Below are positions 38,570 through 50,247 of a stretch of DNA of 64,000 nt, piece after piece. The stretch comes from Sisyra terminalis (taxonomy: Eukaryota > Arthropoda > Insecta > Neuroptera > Sisyridae), in NCBI GenBank assembly GCA_958496175.1, contig OY292276.1:32322449-32386448 (forward strand), in the 5' to 3' direction. Each line of letters begins with the position of its first letter. The stretch's first letter is position 1. The notes beneath the pieces were generated by a model. That model did no database searches, was not told where the DNA came from, and saw nothing but the letters and a program-made list of their open reading frames with translations. Made by a program: the position numbers and the translations under genes.

Positions 38570-39230
38570 GAATAGACCTAATGCACATGATCGACAAATT
38601 ATTTTAAATGTTTTAAAAATGTTCTAAACTAATATTAAAATATAACGTTGCTCTTAATTTTTAACTTTACTTGATAAAATTTACGAAATATTCATTTAAA
38701 AATGCAAAAAAAAAAAATTAAAATGCCTTAAACGAGCTAATATTAGCCCGGCATTACAATGACGTCACAATACGAAACTTCAAGATCCCATGGACGATTT
38801 CCTATGACAAATATACTTTAACACAAAGGATAAGGTTGCTCAAATCGTTTAAACATTATGTTAATGATTTAAACCATTTACAATCTACACAACCTCTATT
38901 CCTACAGAAAAAAATTATAGTAATTTCTTGGGTATAAAATTGTTTTCCATGACGAAAAATTGTGAAAAATGTCTAAAATTGTGTAAATTTTTACTGTGCC
39001 TATGGTTACCGCTTAATGATCTGTTTATATCTCAGTTTCAATACACGCATTGTTACGTACTATGACGTCACAGAAAACCCATAACCACACTTAGCGTTTT
39101 TGGACTCTTACTGGCTCATTCAAATTAAACTTCTTTTCCTGCCGAAATACAAGTTTTTCATAACTAAAGATTGGTTTTTCTTCATACTAATAGTATCCTC
39201 TATCGATTATAAAAATTTGCATTTGGACTA
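38570..39230 (+). repeat. 650-bp repeat family, copy 3
   Basis: This is a full-length match to copies 1 and 2, with TGACGTCA at 38760-38767 and 39063-39070. It ends about 400 bp before the GH27-like gene start. Confidence 0.85.
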
Positions 39231-39634
39231 TTCTTCACGATAAGTTTTCAATGTTACGCTTTTATAAAATTATAAAAAAGCATAATATGATAAAAGCAAA
39301 GGATTTTTTTCTCTGTGATTTAAATGCTTTTAAGTTAGGTACTGATAACAAAATTGGAAAAACAATAGATGCAACTTAATAGACTATGAAGTGTCGTTTA
39401 CAAGTAAAGATGTATAGTCCACTTACTTCGACCGAAAAAGCTTCTCGTGCATTAAAACAAAATTCGAACGTGATAGAAAAATACATACAACGTGTTTTAT
39501 TATAGAAGAACTTAGTTGCATTTAAAAACAAAATTAAAAAATAAGACAAAAGGACCTACAAAATAATTCTTTGATACTGAATTGAACAGATATTTCGAAT
39601 TTGGAAAAAATTGGTATTATTTCGATACATCACC

Positions 39635-42600
39635 ATGATACGTTTTGGGACTTTCATCTTCATATTGTCTATATTGGATATAACGAGAGCAACACCCCAA
39701 GCAGTTCCAGTACCACCCATGGGATGGACTACCTCTGGACCCATGCTTTCATGCGATCAACGGTGTAAAATAAATCCAAATCACTGTATTAGGTAAGATA
39801 TATATCTTTCATATCTTAATGCAAACGTAAATTAAGTTTCTACTTATTTATTTTGCTTTCAGCTCTGATCTCATCTCAAATGTAGTATTTAAACTTATAA
39901 CCGAAGGTTATTACAGCATTGGTTACAAATATATCATTTTGACGAAATGTTGGGCCAGTGATTTTCGAGATATAAACAGTAAAATTCAATCGCATAGAAG
40001 TCGATTTCCATACGGAATAAAAGCACTGTCTGAATTTGTAAGATGCAGTATTTAAACACTACATTGTTAAAAATTATAGAGCATATCAATTTCAGATTCA
40101 TTTTCATGGGCTCAAACTGGGCTTACATTTTTCAAGGGAAGATAATCCTAACGAACAAAATCTTTATAAGGATAAAGACTTTCTTTTAAATGATTTAGAT
40201 AGATTAATTGAATGGGGTGTTGATTATGTGCTTTTCGATTTTAGTTACATTAAAACGAAGAACTTTACAGCTGGTAACCATTATACATACCGGTTGCCTT
40301 TGAATTATGCGATAGTTAAGAATTGAGAAACGATACTCAATTCAAAACGATGAATATTTAAATTAATTTTAAATTAAACAATTTAAGTTCCATAATGTTA
40401 ACAATCAGATTTTGGTAATTTCAACAACATTTAGGTGAAAAGTGATCAATTATGGAAAGGTATTGGGTTTTTACGCTTAATAATTAAAAAAAATAATGCA
40501 AAAACTTTTATGTTAGTTATTATATGATCAATTGAAAAACCCCCTTTACTATGTAATAAATTTTTATACAGCACAATGGTTTTTAAACATGAAGTAGATA
40601 TTCAAATATGAAATATCACAAGAGCCATCTGTAAATACTAATCTGTACCTTAAAACAAATATACAAAAGCTAGCGATGTTAAAATAATTATAAAATAACT
40701 TTCTTGTTATAACTATGCAAATGTAATATATTTTATATGTGTCTATGGTTTTTGAAAAATATCAATTCTTAAAAACTGTGTACTTACGGACGCGCGAAAG
40801 AAGGTGCACTTCTTTGTGAAAGTCTAGTTTTATTTTTATGGAAATAATTTTAAACTGTTTTTGTTTTATAACTAAGATTCTTAACAGAATTTGCATCATT
40901 ATAGTTATAAGATTCTTGTAACTAACCGTAAAATATTCACAGCCAATACAGGCACAACTAGGGTTGCCCCCTTTTTTGTGCAAATAAAGTTTATTGGTTA
41001 TTAAAAGTAAAAAATAGTTAATTGTATCAAAATAAAGTACGATTTATTTACTTTGTCATTTTGCTTAAAAGCATATTTTAAATTACTTTTAGGAACTTTT
41101 AACAAGTAATTATTACTTTTAAACAGCTGTACAGCATCTTTACAGTTTGTGGTATATTTAAATTAATTTCCATTTCTATTGCACACAAAAATTCTGCTAC
41201 AACTAACCTTTTTTTTACATTTTTCATAAAAGGATTTCCAGAGATATAAAATAGGGCGAAAAAAAGTATAGAGTACAGTCACCCTAAGTAACATACAATA
41301 CTTTATAATAAAGTACGGATGGCAAGCCTAGGCACAACTTACTATTGAATGAAATCAAAATGACAGTGGAACCAAATGACAGCAATAATTTGATTAAAAT
41401 TTGAGACAATGATTATAATGTTTGATTTTCACTCACACGTACCTGTTTTCATTCTTTTTTCTCTAGCTTTGCCGACATATACACCGACGTTTGGCTATTA
41501 TTATATTGATTTTAAATATATGATTGTTTTGCCTCAGTTATAAATTCACAAAAATTAGTAAAATTTAAACAAATTATTTATTCGTCGCTAAAAATCGGAA
41601 AACTAATTTACAAAATTTTAAAACATAATTAAGTTACTTTTGGTTTTTAAAAACTCATGTATTATCTCACGTAGTTGGTTTGGTTAATATTTTCTATATA
41701 CCATAAATAACCCGATTATGCGCGATTATATAATTATATTTTATTTAGTTCAGTCCAGATTTGTGTGTGTTATTTAATAAAACGTAACAGTCACCAACTT
41801 CTGTAATAATCTTCCGCAACCGACTTCCGTTACGAAATTTGTAACACCATAGTATGTTTCCTTCTTATAGTATATTTTCCTTCTTATAGTATGCTTAGAG
41901 AAATATATCTTCCAAAATAAATAGCTTTCAGCTTTAAAGAGAGAATTCCTCAATATAAAAAATTTCTACTAGGGTAACTTTCAAAAACCATCTTGAACGT
42001 GTAAATTTAAAATGGAAAAATGTTTACATCTCAAGTTCCTAAAGTATAAGAATGACGTTTCTTATATGTTCTAACTCAGATAGGAAGGAAATAAGGAGTT
42101 AAAAATTTAAAATTAGTACATTTTCTTTTATTCAACCCTAAGAAAATTTCACATAATTTATGCCAAATCCGGAACATTCCAGCAATAAAATTTTTTGACG
42201 TTATGGAATGATTCCGAAAAGAAGTAAAATATCAGGGATGACTAACGGTGAAGCTGCTTTGAGGCTTTGTATAAGGGACAACAATTTCAGTTTAAATCTT
42301 CTAAAAACGTTCCATGCTTTTCAAAATTTGTACTAGGGACATCCTTTACACCCAAAGTTGTTCAAAGAGAACAAAATATCGCCACTAGTTGAAGATTGAA
42401 CTAAATATTTTGAAGATTTTTTTCCATAGTTAGTTTATAAATATTAATATTCTCTTTGTTTTGCTTTTATTTTTTAATTACTGTACAACACTTTTCTTCG
42501 GTTTTCCGACTTCTTCAGGTACTATTTAAGTCTTAATAACACCAAATTAACTTGTAATTACCTATGATCGAAAAGAAAATCACAAAACAAATAGAATATA

Positions 42601-43739
42601 AATTATTAAGAAATAACTAAATGTATAGGTGTACATAATTCAAAATTCCAAATGCTAAACTACATAAAATTAAAATTGCACAATTCAAGAGCACCATAAT
42701 TCAAGGATCAACTGTATTTGAGTTAAGTGCACGATTATATCACATTAACCTTATATTACTTTTGTTGCAGTTTATACAGAAATTGCAAATTATTTCGAAA
42801 AAAATGCAAAACGTCCAATCATCATTGAATGTAATTGGCCAATTTTGGTTGAATTTTACCATAGGAATGTACTGAATACGAATTTTGTCTTTATATAATA
42901 ATATCTTAAACTGTTTTAGGTGGACTATACAAATATTAAATCAATATGTCAAGTATGGAGAAGCGTCAGCCTTACAGAACCAACGTGGAAGAAAATGCAA
43001 TTATGTTTTTCAGTTTTGGGCACAGTTCAGTCTAAATACTTACACGCTATTGGACCAGGAAGCTGGCATTTACCATCTTACGTAATTCGAATGACTTTAT
43101 TTTATTCAATTTACCTGATAATTTATCATTAGTTGATTGGTTTTGAGCATGGAGTCAGCTATAAAGATGTTCTTGCCGAAATGATTATGTATGCAATATA
43201 TCCTGCACCACTTTTTATTCAAGATAATATATTGTCCTTGTCATTACATTTCAAAACTATTTATAAGCACGTAGATATTATTAACATTAATCAAGACCCA
43301 CTAGGTCTTCGAGGGCATCTGATGTATTCTGTTAGTTCTTACAATATAATTACAAATTTGAAAACTAATTCTAAACAATAAAATTATAGGATAGCGATAT
43401 AGAAATTTGGACAAGACCTTTGAGTGGTGGAAAATTTAATCATTATCGATACGCATTGGCAATTGTCAACAAAAATCCAATCGAAGAAATAACAATGCTG
43501 AAATCATTCCAAGAACTATGGATGGCAAGTGAAATGTACTTTCTCAAAGTTCTTGCATGCACGGATATGTCTCATGGCTTTTCAGTGCCGACTTTAAACA
43601 CGGCCATTGTTTTAAATTTTACCATTAAACCTTCAAGTTCGGTTTGACGCATTATTTTGTCTAAAAATGAATCTAACTTTTATTTATTTTAGCTGTCGCC
43701 TTGCTTGAAGCAAACCCACGACAAAATGAATTTATGTAA
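39635..43739 (+). CDS. GH27 alpha-galactosidase-like protein, probable pseudoenzyme (8 exons)
   Basis: Exons are 39635-39792, 39863-40037, 40096-40273, 42771-42868, 42920-43081, 43133-43330, 43390-43636 and 43693-43739. All junctions are GT/AG with matching phase, giving about 420 aa (human GLA is 429). The start ATG has context TCACCATGA and is followed by a signal peptide (MIRFGTFIFILSIL...), so the product should be secreted or lysosomal. Family landmarks follow in order: PPMGW; RFPYGIKAL; HGLKLG; WGVDYVLFDFSY; ECNWP; CQVWR; GPGSW; APLF; INQDPLG; IWTRPLSGG; VALLE. Family active-site residues are mostly replaced. In human numbering, D92-D93 becomes TK (ILTKCW), K168 becomes L, C172 becomes S, E203 becomes N, the acid/base D231 becomes L (WRSVSL) and the NDPD motif becomes HLPS. 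Only the nucleophile D170 and R227 remain. The frame is open through all exons, which suggests a retained non-catalytic protein rather than a decayed gene. Exon 3 to exon 4 spans a 2.5-kb intron. GH27 membership is secure; function is unknown. Confidence 0.88.
40274..42770 (+). other. Long intron 3 of the GH27-like gene
   Basis: This 2.5-kb interval separates exons ending in phase 1 (donor GTAACC) and restarting after TTTGTTGCAG. It is AT-rich with no reading frame I recognise. The other introns of this gene are 51-70 bp, so this one has probably expanded by insertion, although I could not identify a complete element inside it. Confidence 0.6.
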
Positions 43740-43744
43740 TTAAA
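43739..43744 (+). terminator. Possible ATTAAA poly(A) signal of the GH27-like gene
   Basis: ATTAAA overlaps the last base of the stop codon of exon 8. It is a common variant poly(A) signal, but the site is very close to the stop, so a later site could be used. Confidence 0.3.
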
Positions 43745-43865
43745 ATAAGTAAATTAATGTTTTGTTCAAACAAATTAAGATTTGGAGGTTTGAAATTAAA
43801 TTTCACGTAAAACATTATATCTGCATATTTTTATATTATTTTGCATTAAGGAAAAGTGGTATAAA

Positions 43866-43912
43866 GCCTATTAGTGGCCGAGTGATCAACGTAGCTGCTT
43901 CAAAACTGGTAA
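43866..43912 (+). repeat. Truncated tRNA-Ser-like SINE, copy D
   Basis: GCCTATTAGTGGCCGAGTGA through CTTCAAAACTGGTA matches the first 47 bp of the SINE family and then stops. It sits about 130 bp after the GH27-like gene. Confidence 0.7.
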
Positions 43913-44106
43913 GAACAAAGAGATTATATGACTAGAATCAACTCTAGTCATCATATGTTAACTAGTCAACACAGTCGTTCCATAGAAGTTCCAGGGCCCA
44001 ATTTTAGCGATAATTTTTGTGAAAAGCCTTTAATACGAGTAGAATGTTTCAAATGGATACAAAATATCAACAACAATATCAGTGACGTAACTAGGATCTT
44101 TAGGCT

Positions 44107-44684
44107 CTTAGGGGACATCCATTAATTACGTGAATCAATTTTTGGTGTTTCTCCATCCTTGCCCCTCCACCATTGTAACATTTCATGAGATTTTGCTCAA
44201 CCCACTCTCCCTTTCCTTAGTAAGTTCCTTAGTTCCTTATAAGATTAAGGCTCATGTCTCTTTTAGAACCATCAAATTTGGTAACGTTGCATTTTATTCT
44301 ATTCGCGATTTGTTAATAATTAAACTCTTATATGGTATAGTTTTCTCTTTTGTAGCTAAATTTTTTTATGGGCCGACTTATTCGCAAATTAAATTAAAAA
44401 CAACATAGAAAATGCTTCGTTGCCAGATTTAATGGTTCTAAAGGCACGTGAGCTACAATTTTCTTATATTTTTTTTATTAAGACTAGGTCAATCTAATAT
44501 TTAAGATTTTTAAGAATGTTTTACTTAAATTAACTCAGTTCTTGCAATTTTACACAGTTTTTTGCGAAAAAAATACATGATATTTACTATGACCATCCTT
44601 TCTCCAACGTGAGATTGAATGAAATTTTACTCGACCCCCTTTCCCTTCTAAGCGCCTCACGTAATTAAGGGATGCCTCCTTAAG
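44107..44684. mobile_element. CATCCATTAATTACGTGA inverted-repeat element carrying a nested MITE
   Basis: The ends are GGGGACATCCATTAATTACG and the complement of GGAGGCATCCCTTAATTACG. A hairpin MITE (44249-44454) is inserted in it. Related short elements are at 55170-55309, 60278-60350 and 60500-60659. Confidence 0.7.
44249..44454. mobile_element. Hairpin MITE family, copy nested in the 44.1-kb element
   Basis: GGCTCATGTCTCTTTTAGAA and AACGTTGCATTTT on the left mirror AATGCTTCGTTGCC and CTAAAGGCACGTGAGC on the right. The centre (ATATGGTATAGTTTTCTC) matches the copy at 55.0 kb. Confidence 0.75.
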
Positions 44685-45989
44685 CGAACTACAACTACGA
44701 GCTCCCTACCAATATTTCTGTTTATATAAAGGAACATTATTTTTTAACTTAAACTAATAAGAAAATATAAATAAATCAAATGAATTAGGAAATGGCAAAT
44801 GTCCTAAAAATATGTTTTTTTTTATTCTATCAATAATAAAAAAGTCATTTTATAGGGCCTCTCTAAAGCCGATGGTCCAATTGCATTGCTTCTAGTTGCT
44901 TCTCAGTAGCAACGCCACTGAACAACATGTGCTATGAACAGGAAACATTAGAGTAATATTAAAGATACATTATTATATCTAAGCGTAGATATTTTAAATT
45001 AAAATAATCAATATAAATATTGCTTATTTCATTGAACATATATTAAGCTTATTGTAGTTATGATAAAATACTTACTAGATTACTTAATTTTTTTTTACAA
45101 AAACCATTTGAGATAGAGGTCTGAAACTGTGAGGATCTTAGTATTTTATTAGTACCTACACAATTCCTAAGTTGGTGCCATTAAAAAAACTTTCTGGAAC
45201 CGATTCACTATGCTTAAAGCCTTAGGCCCTTTCTTCAAAATTCTGAGTAGCTATTATCACAATAATGCTTTTCAAATGTATCTTTATCCACTGAAAAAAT
45301 ATTTTTTTCTGATTTTTTTAAATTAAATATTTTTGCTCATTAACTTTTAAGTTACACGTACAAAAATTCAACTCAATTGAATTTTAAAAAAGGGGTTAAT
45401 ATTTTATTTATCTTAACTTATCTAATATTTGATAGTACCGGGACATAAATAAAACCTTTTAAATAACAATCGATTTTAGTTAAAATTTCAACCATTTATT
45501 CTTACTGTTAGTTTAATATTTTTTATAAATTAATTGAATTAATATATCGTTACATTTTATACGTTTCTACGTTCTATAGTCATTCAATCAAACACTGTTG
45601 ACTCTTAATGGATTTTGAACTATCTCAAGTCGCCTTTTCCTTGAAAACTGAAGATATGATGTTTAAGATTGCATGTCTATCAATCATTCTAAGGATCCAA
45701 CAAATGTAGAATAAAATTCAAAGAATACTCTGTCAAAATGATTTAATGATCTGTATTGATTAAAAAAACGGAAATGTTAATGGTGTTTCGTTTGGTATGG
45801 ATTTAAAAAATCTTTTAACAGTGTTGAAAACATTGATATATCTTTGATATTAAAGTCAGACGTTGGGGAAGTGATGACAACGGGACCAAGAAAAACGACA
45901 TAACGATAACACATTTCAAAAACAATCTGTCCATGACACGTAAATTATAAATTATAACATAGAAGAGAAACAAAGACATTTCTGCAACA

Positions 45990-46370
45990 CGGTAAGCCCC
46001 AAGAGTGTTACGAATTACAACATTCCTCCTCGCTAGTTCCATTCTCGATTTGTGCGGGAACAAACTTTTACTTTAATTCGTCTAGTAGTTCAAAAGAGAG
46101 AGACGCTAAGCTCATAAACTCAATACAAAAATCCTACACCCCAACTCATTGGGGCTAAACGCCACCCGGAAGTGGGAATATCGGGGAATGGCCGCAGTTT
46201 CATTGGGAACCAGGAGGGATCTAGTGGATTATAAAATGCCATTTAAAACAATAAAAACAACTCTAGCTCTATGTACATTTTCAATGTCTCTTCTTATTTA
46301 TCTCTCTATGTGTGCATTTCATTCAGTACCAAAACACACTTATTGCACATAAATAGTTCAGGCGCGAATA
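45990..46370. promoter_or_regulatory. Less AT-rich island between the GH27-like gene and the LINE remnant
   Basis: It contains CATTCCTCCTCGCTAGTTCC, AAACGCCACCCGGAAGTGGG and ACCAGGAGGGATCTAGTGG. Open frames on both strands overlap it, but none has a recognised domain. It may be regulatory or a non-coding exon. Confidence 0.2.
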
Positions 46371-46726
46371 AATTCGTTCGAGCTTTTACGCTTGTAACCA
46401 CCATGCTTATTAAAAATCGAAAAGCTCTTTTTCTCTCGTAATTTCAGAGCCAAACTGTGGATTTTTGTCTGGTGAACGTTTAACAACGTTATTCTGTACG
46501 TACAAAACTTTTAATTCCGTATTTCAATGGTCTTATGTTATCAAAATAATATTCTACAAACATTTTAAGCTTAAATAATCGCAATGTAGTTTTAACTTTT
46601 TGAATTATTTTTTTTATTGTTTTACAAATAGTGCCTAAAGGTGAATTATTAAATTAAAAACCATTGTGTGATTATGAAAGAAAATTCAGAACAATAGTTT
46701 AACCCATATGTATAATAATTTAGTCC

Positions 46727-46752
46727 TACTGTCCTTTTAAAAGAACAGTAGA
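46727..46752. repeat. 26-bp near-perfect palindrome
   Basis: CTACTGT-CCTTTTAAAAGA-ACAGTAG pairs with itself except for one position. It abuts the hairpin MITE at 46752. Confidence 0.6.
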
Positions 46753-46990
46753 TATTTTGGCTGATGTGTACTTTAGCACACCCACAATTTGGCAATGTTG
46801 CATTTTCGACTTTGTTTTTAATTTAATTCGCAATTAAATCGGTTCATAATGAAAATTTAGCCATACAAGAGAGAATTATACCATATTAGAATTGAATTAA
46901 CAAAAATATCGCGAATTAAATTAAAAACAAAGTCGAAAATGCAACGTTGCCAGATTGTGGGTGTGCTAAAGTACACATGAGCCGATATTT
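46752..46990. mobile_element. Hairpin MITE family, best-preserved copy
   Basis: Long arms begin ATATTTTGGCTGATGTGTAC and end in the complement. They share GCACACCCACAATTTGGCAA and CGACTTTGTTTTTAATTTAA with the copy at 31.5 kb. The arms are about 90 bp each. Confidence 0.88.
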
Positions 46991-47121
46991 TTACTGTTCA
47001 CAAATAATGTACTCAAAATATCACTGAGGTGGAGCCACTTATACCAACTTATACCTTAAATAATGTACTGGTATGGGAATGTACAACATCTACGCTGTCT
47101 TATAGCGCTATTTTTGTGTAT

Positions 47122-47200
47122 TTAAGGATGTTATGGAGGTATGTCAAAAAGGTGACAAACAACTGGAAATTTAGTGTAATATTCCTTTTTTAACGCTTAA
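47122..47200 (+). mobile_element. Left-end fragment of the TTAA-type element
   Basis: TTAAGGATGTTATGGAGGTA followed by CAACTGGAAATTTAGTG matches the family's left end for about 75 bp. Confidence 0.65.
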
Positions 47201-47320
47201 GTGAATTTCAATGGTCTCCGTCTTGTATTGCATAAATAGCTGTATCAGGTAAAGAAGGATTCACCAGGCCAGCCACACTTTTGTGTCTTATCCAAACATT
47301 ATAAAAGTCTTTACAATTAA

Positions 47321-47545
47321 TTAAGGATGTTAAGAGGTATATCTAAATGTTACCAGATAATTACAAATTTCGGACAATAGTTCGTATTTAATGATAAAGC
47401 ACTGGTAAAAAATTTAAAACGATTCACTACGGCGTTTAAAAGTTATTGCAATTTAAAAATACTATGATTTTACACGTTATCTTATGGAGATTCGGTGATC
47501 GAACGACTAAATTTATTTACAAACAATAATAATGTTATGTTCAGC
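47321..47545 (+). mobile_element. Left half of the TTAA-type element
   Basis: TTAAGGATGTTAAGAGGTAT, ATGTTACCAGATAA, GTTATTGCAATTTAAAAATA and CTATGATTTTACACGT match the copy at 19454 over about 220 bp, then the similarity ends. Confidence 0.7.
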
Positions 47546-49677
47546 TCAATTATTAAAAACAAAATTATTAGTAAATACCCATATAATTTAAAAGTAGACA
47601 CTAACTAATTTTGATTAGCTTCTTTTCCTATGAAAAGATGACCTTATATGGATGTTTCGGTTTGCCTAAATTCGATTTCGGTTTTAGCCGTAAAAACTAG
47701 TTTCGATTGGACACTAAATGTAAGCAAAAGTAAAATATAAATGTAAAATGTATAAAGTGAAATTTCATTGGTTTCCTAAAAGCCTTCTTAATTGGTCAGT
47801 GTATGGAAAGACCTCAACGACCTCAACCATATTATCAATAGAAATCGAAAGGACTACTAGAAACAAAAGAATTAAAAAGAAAGATTTTATCCTGGACAAG
47901 AACATTGAAGGGCAAGAATTTTTTAGAATCTTTTTATCAGTTTGGCTTAAATAATATGGTTATTATTGTTGTTTTATTGTATTATTAGTCAACGGAGTTA
48001 TGACATATCCTATTATTTCGAAAAACTCGAAAAAACTGATTATTATCCTGATAATAATCAGGATATTCTACAATTCTTTTGTTGATATGTAAATATGCAG
48101 ACCCGTTTTACAGAATTTTTGATTCAGTTTAAACAAATCGAAGTTGAATCTTTCTGCAATGCCTCGTGTTGACAAAGTCATAAGTAATTGACATATAGTT
48201 AATTGTTGTCTAGCTTTGATAAATATTACTTCTTGTGGTTGTTAACACAAGTCTTTTAACGATAGTACCAATTGTAAGCTAGTGATAACTTATATTAAAT
48301 GTAAGTTTTAGAGAAAAGTTTATATAAATTAATTGTTTTCTTAAGTGAATTTTAACGCCAAAATATGTAAATAGTTGATTTTATCATTCACTACCTTTTT
48401 CAAATGTATAAATAGTGAAAATGCTATACATTACCAACAATATTGAAAATCGTTCTCTTGTCTGCTTGAAACTTCGAAAGTAGATATGTACAATAGATAA
48501 TGCCAATATTGAAAGAAAAAATAGATTTATTTAAGTCGAAAAATATTTTTTTAAATATAATTGTTTTTATCTGAATATAAACTTAATAGAAACTATAAAT
48601 TTTATGCATACATACAAAGATATTCACAAGCATATAAAGACTTACAGGAATGCGGTAACTTCTGTATTTACATATTGATTTGGTTAAATTCCGGAAGCAG
48701 TCAACAATCTAGCCAGGGGCATTATCGTCTTTGTAATTTCCTCTTAAATTGAAAGTATGTTTACGATTCGGAAATTTATACATAATTTGTCAGTATTTGT
48801 AATTGCATTGCTTTTCTTATTTTTTGTTTAAAAAGAGAAGAATAAGCTACGTATAAATATAATGTCTACACAGATATACTACTACGAGTAACAACAAAAT
48901 TAAATAAACTTCAAATTTTGCTCTCAGCCTTCAACAATCAAATTGCTTTAGTTAACTTAAGCCACTTAAGCCATACCAATTGATATGGCAAAGTAAGAAA
49001 AATACAGTTACGAAAAAAAAGAAACAAATATTAATTATTACAGCAAAACACCTATATATATAAAACACTTTGTACTAGTAGTCCAAACAAATAAAAAACA
49101 TCCTTAAATATAAAAAATAATAAACAAATAAAATTCATTCATTTTAAGGCTAGTTTCATTTAGACAAGAACATAATACATCATAATACCGAAATATAGAA
49201 TTACAGTTTAGACTTCGTTGTTTGAGAGGTCAATTGATTTTGAACTTTTTCACCAAAATACGTGGTTGAAGAAAGAAATGAGTTGAAAGCTACAAATAAG
49301 GGGAAAAAACTTAGTCTATTTAATTGAAAATCCCCATTTTTTTTTTTAATTTCCTATACCTTACAATTAAGAGTAACGTTTATGAGTGAAAAGAAAAATT
49401 CTTTCTAAATAAACTTGCACACAATAGCTTTATTAGTACACAAAAGTGTTTCATAAATTCGATTCGTAAGGCCATCGTATTAATTAACCTACACAATCAC
49501 TAATAAATGAATGTAAAATCACAGCTCTCCTTATAATTTTATTTTTGAGAATTTTGATTCTTTAATTTGAAGATATTGATTTTTATACTGTTAAAATGGG
49601 TTTTGAATTTTTATGAAACTAATACATTATTGAGGAGGATATATACTTCAATTTAAAATGAAATTAGATACCAACTA
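47546..49677. other. AT-rich intergenic DNA
   Basis: No recognised gene or complete element. Confidence 0.5.
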
Positions 49678-50247
49678 GAGCTGCCAGAAAAAGGTACATA
49701 TCTTAGCTACTTTCAAGTATCTAAGTTACATTAAAGTATCTAAAATACTGTATTTTAATTCCTTTATTTTTGGGTTAAAAGGAACTTGTCTCTTAGATAC
49801 TTTTTAAAAAGATCTGTATCTTGTAACTTAAAAAGTATTTTAGATACGAAGAGATTAAATATAAAGTTTTATGTGGTTTAAAAAGATTCAACTTATACTC
49901 TTATTTTTTATTAATCGTCTATCGTTTTTAAAATATGTATGCTATGTTTACAAGGGATTATACATACATACTTTCCTTTTTCCTAAATTAAATTAAAGAT
50001 AAGAAAAGCATTTTTTAATTTCCTTACAACTTTACCTAATACCTACGTTATGAAACTTAGTACACACCGTACACACATAATATACAAAGTAACTTAAAAG
50101 TATATTTTAAGTATCGTAAAGTGCAAGTTAAATATTTGAGTTCCATTTTTAACTATATACCCAAACTAACTTCAGATACTTTTTAAAAAAGTGACTTATC
50201 TAGTATCTACATCAATACTATCTCAAAGTATCTTTGACAGCTTTGAT
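49678..50247. mobile_element. 570-bp AGTATCT-rich inverted-repeat element
   Basis: It begins GAGCTGCCAGAAAAAGGTAC and ends in the complement of AAAGCTGTCAAAGATAC. ACCAACTA (49670-49677) and ACCAATTA (50248-50255) flank it as an 8-bp duplication with one mismatch. Multiple AGTATCTAA-like blocks lie inside. The 8-bp duplication suggests hAT. A second partial copy is at 13.5 kb. Confidence 0.7.

Noticed and set aside
43390..43647. Ending the GH27-like gene at the TGA at 43645-43647
   Set aside because: A donor at 43637 and acceptor at 43692 restore the family C terminus (VALLE...), so the read-through stop lies in a 56-bp intron.
49095..49108. Right end of the TTAA element that starts at 47.3 kb (AACATCCTTAAA)
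   Set aside because: Only about 11 bp match the terminal repeat, and the distance (1.8 kb) exceeds the complete copy at 19.45 kb.
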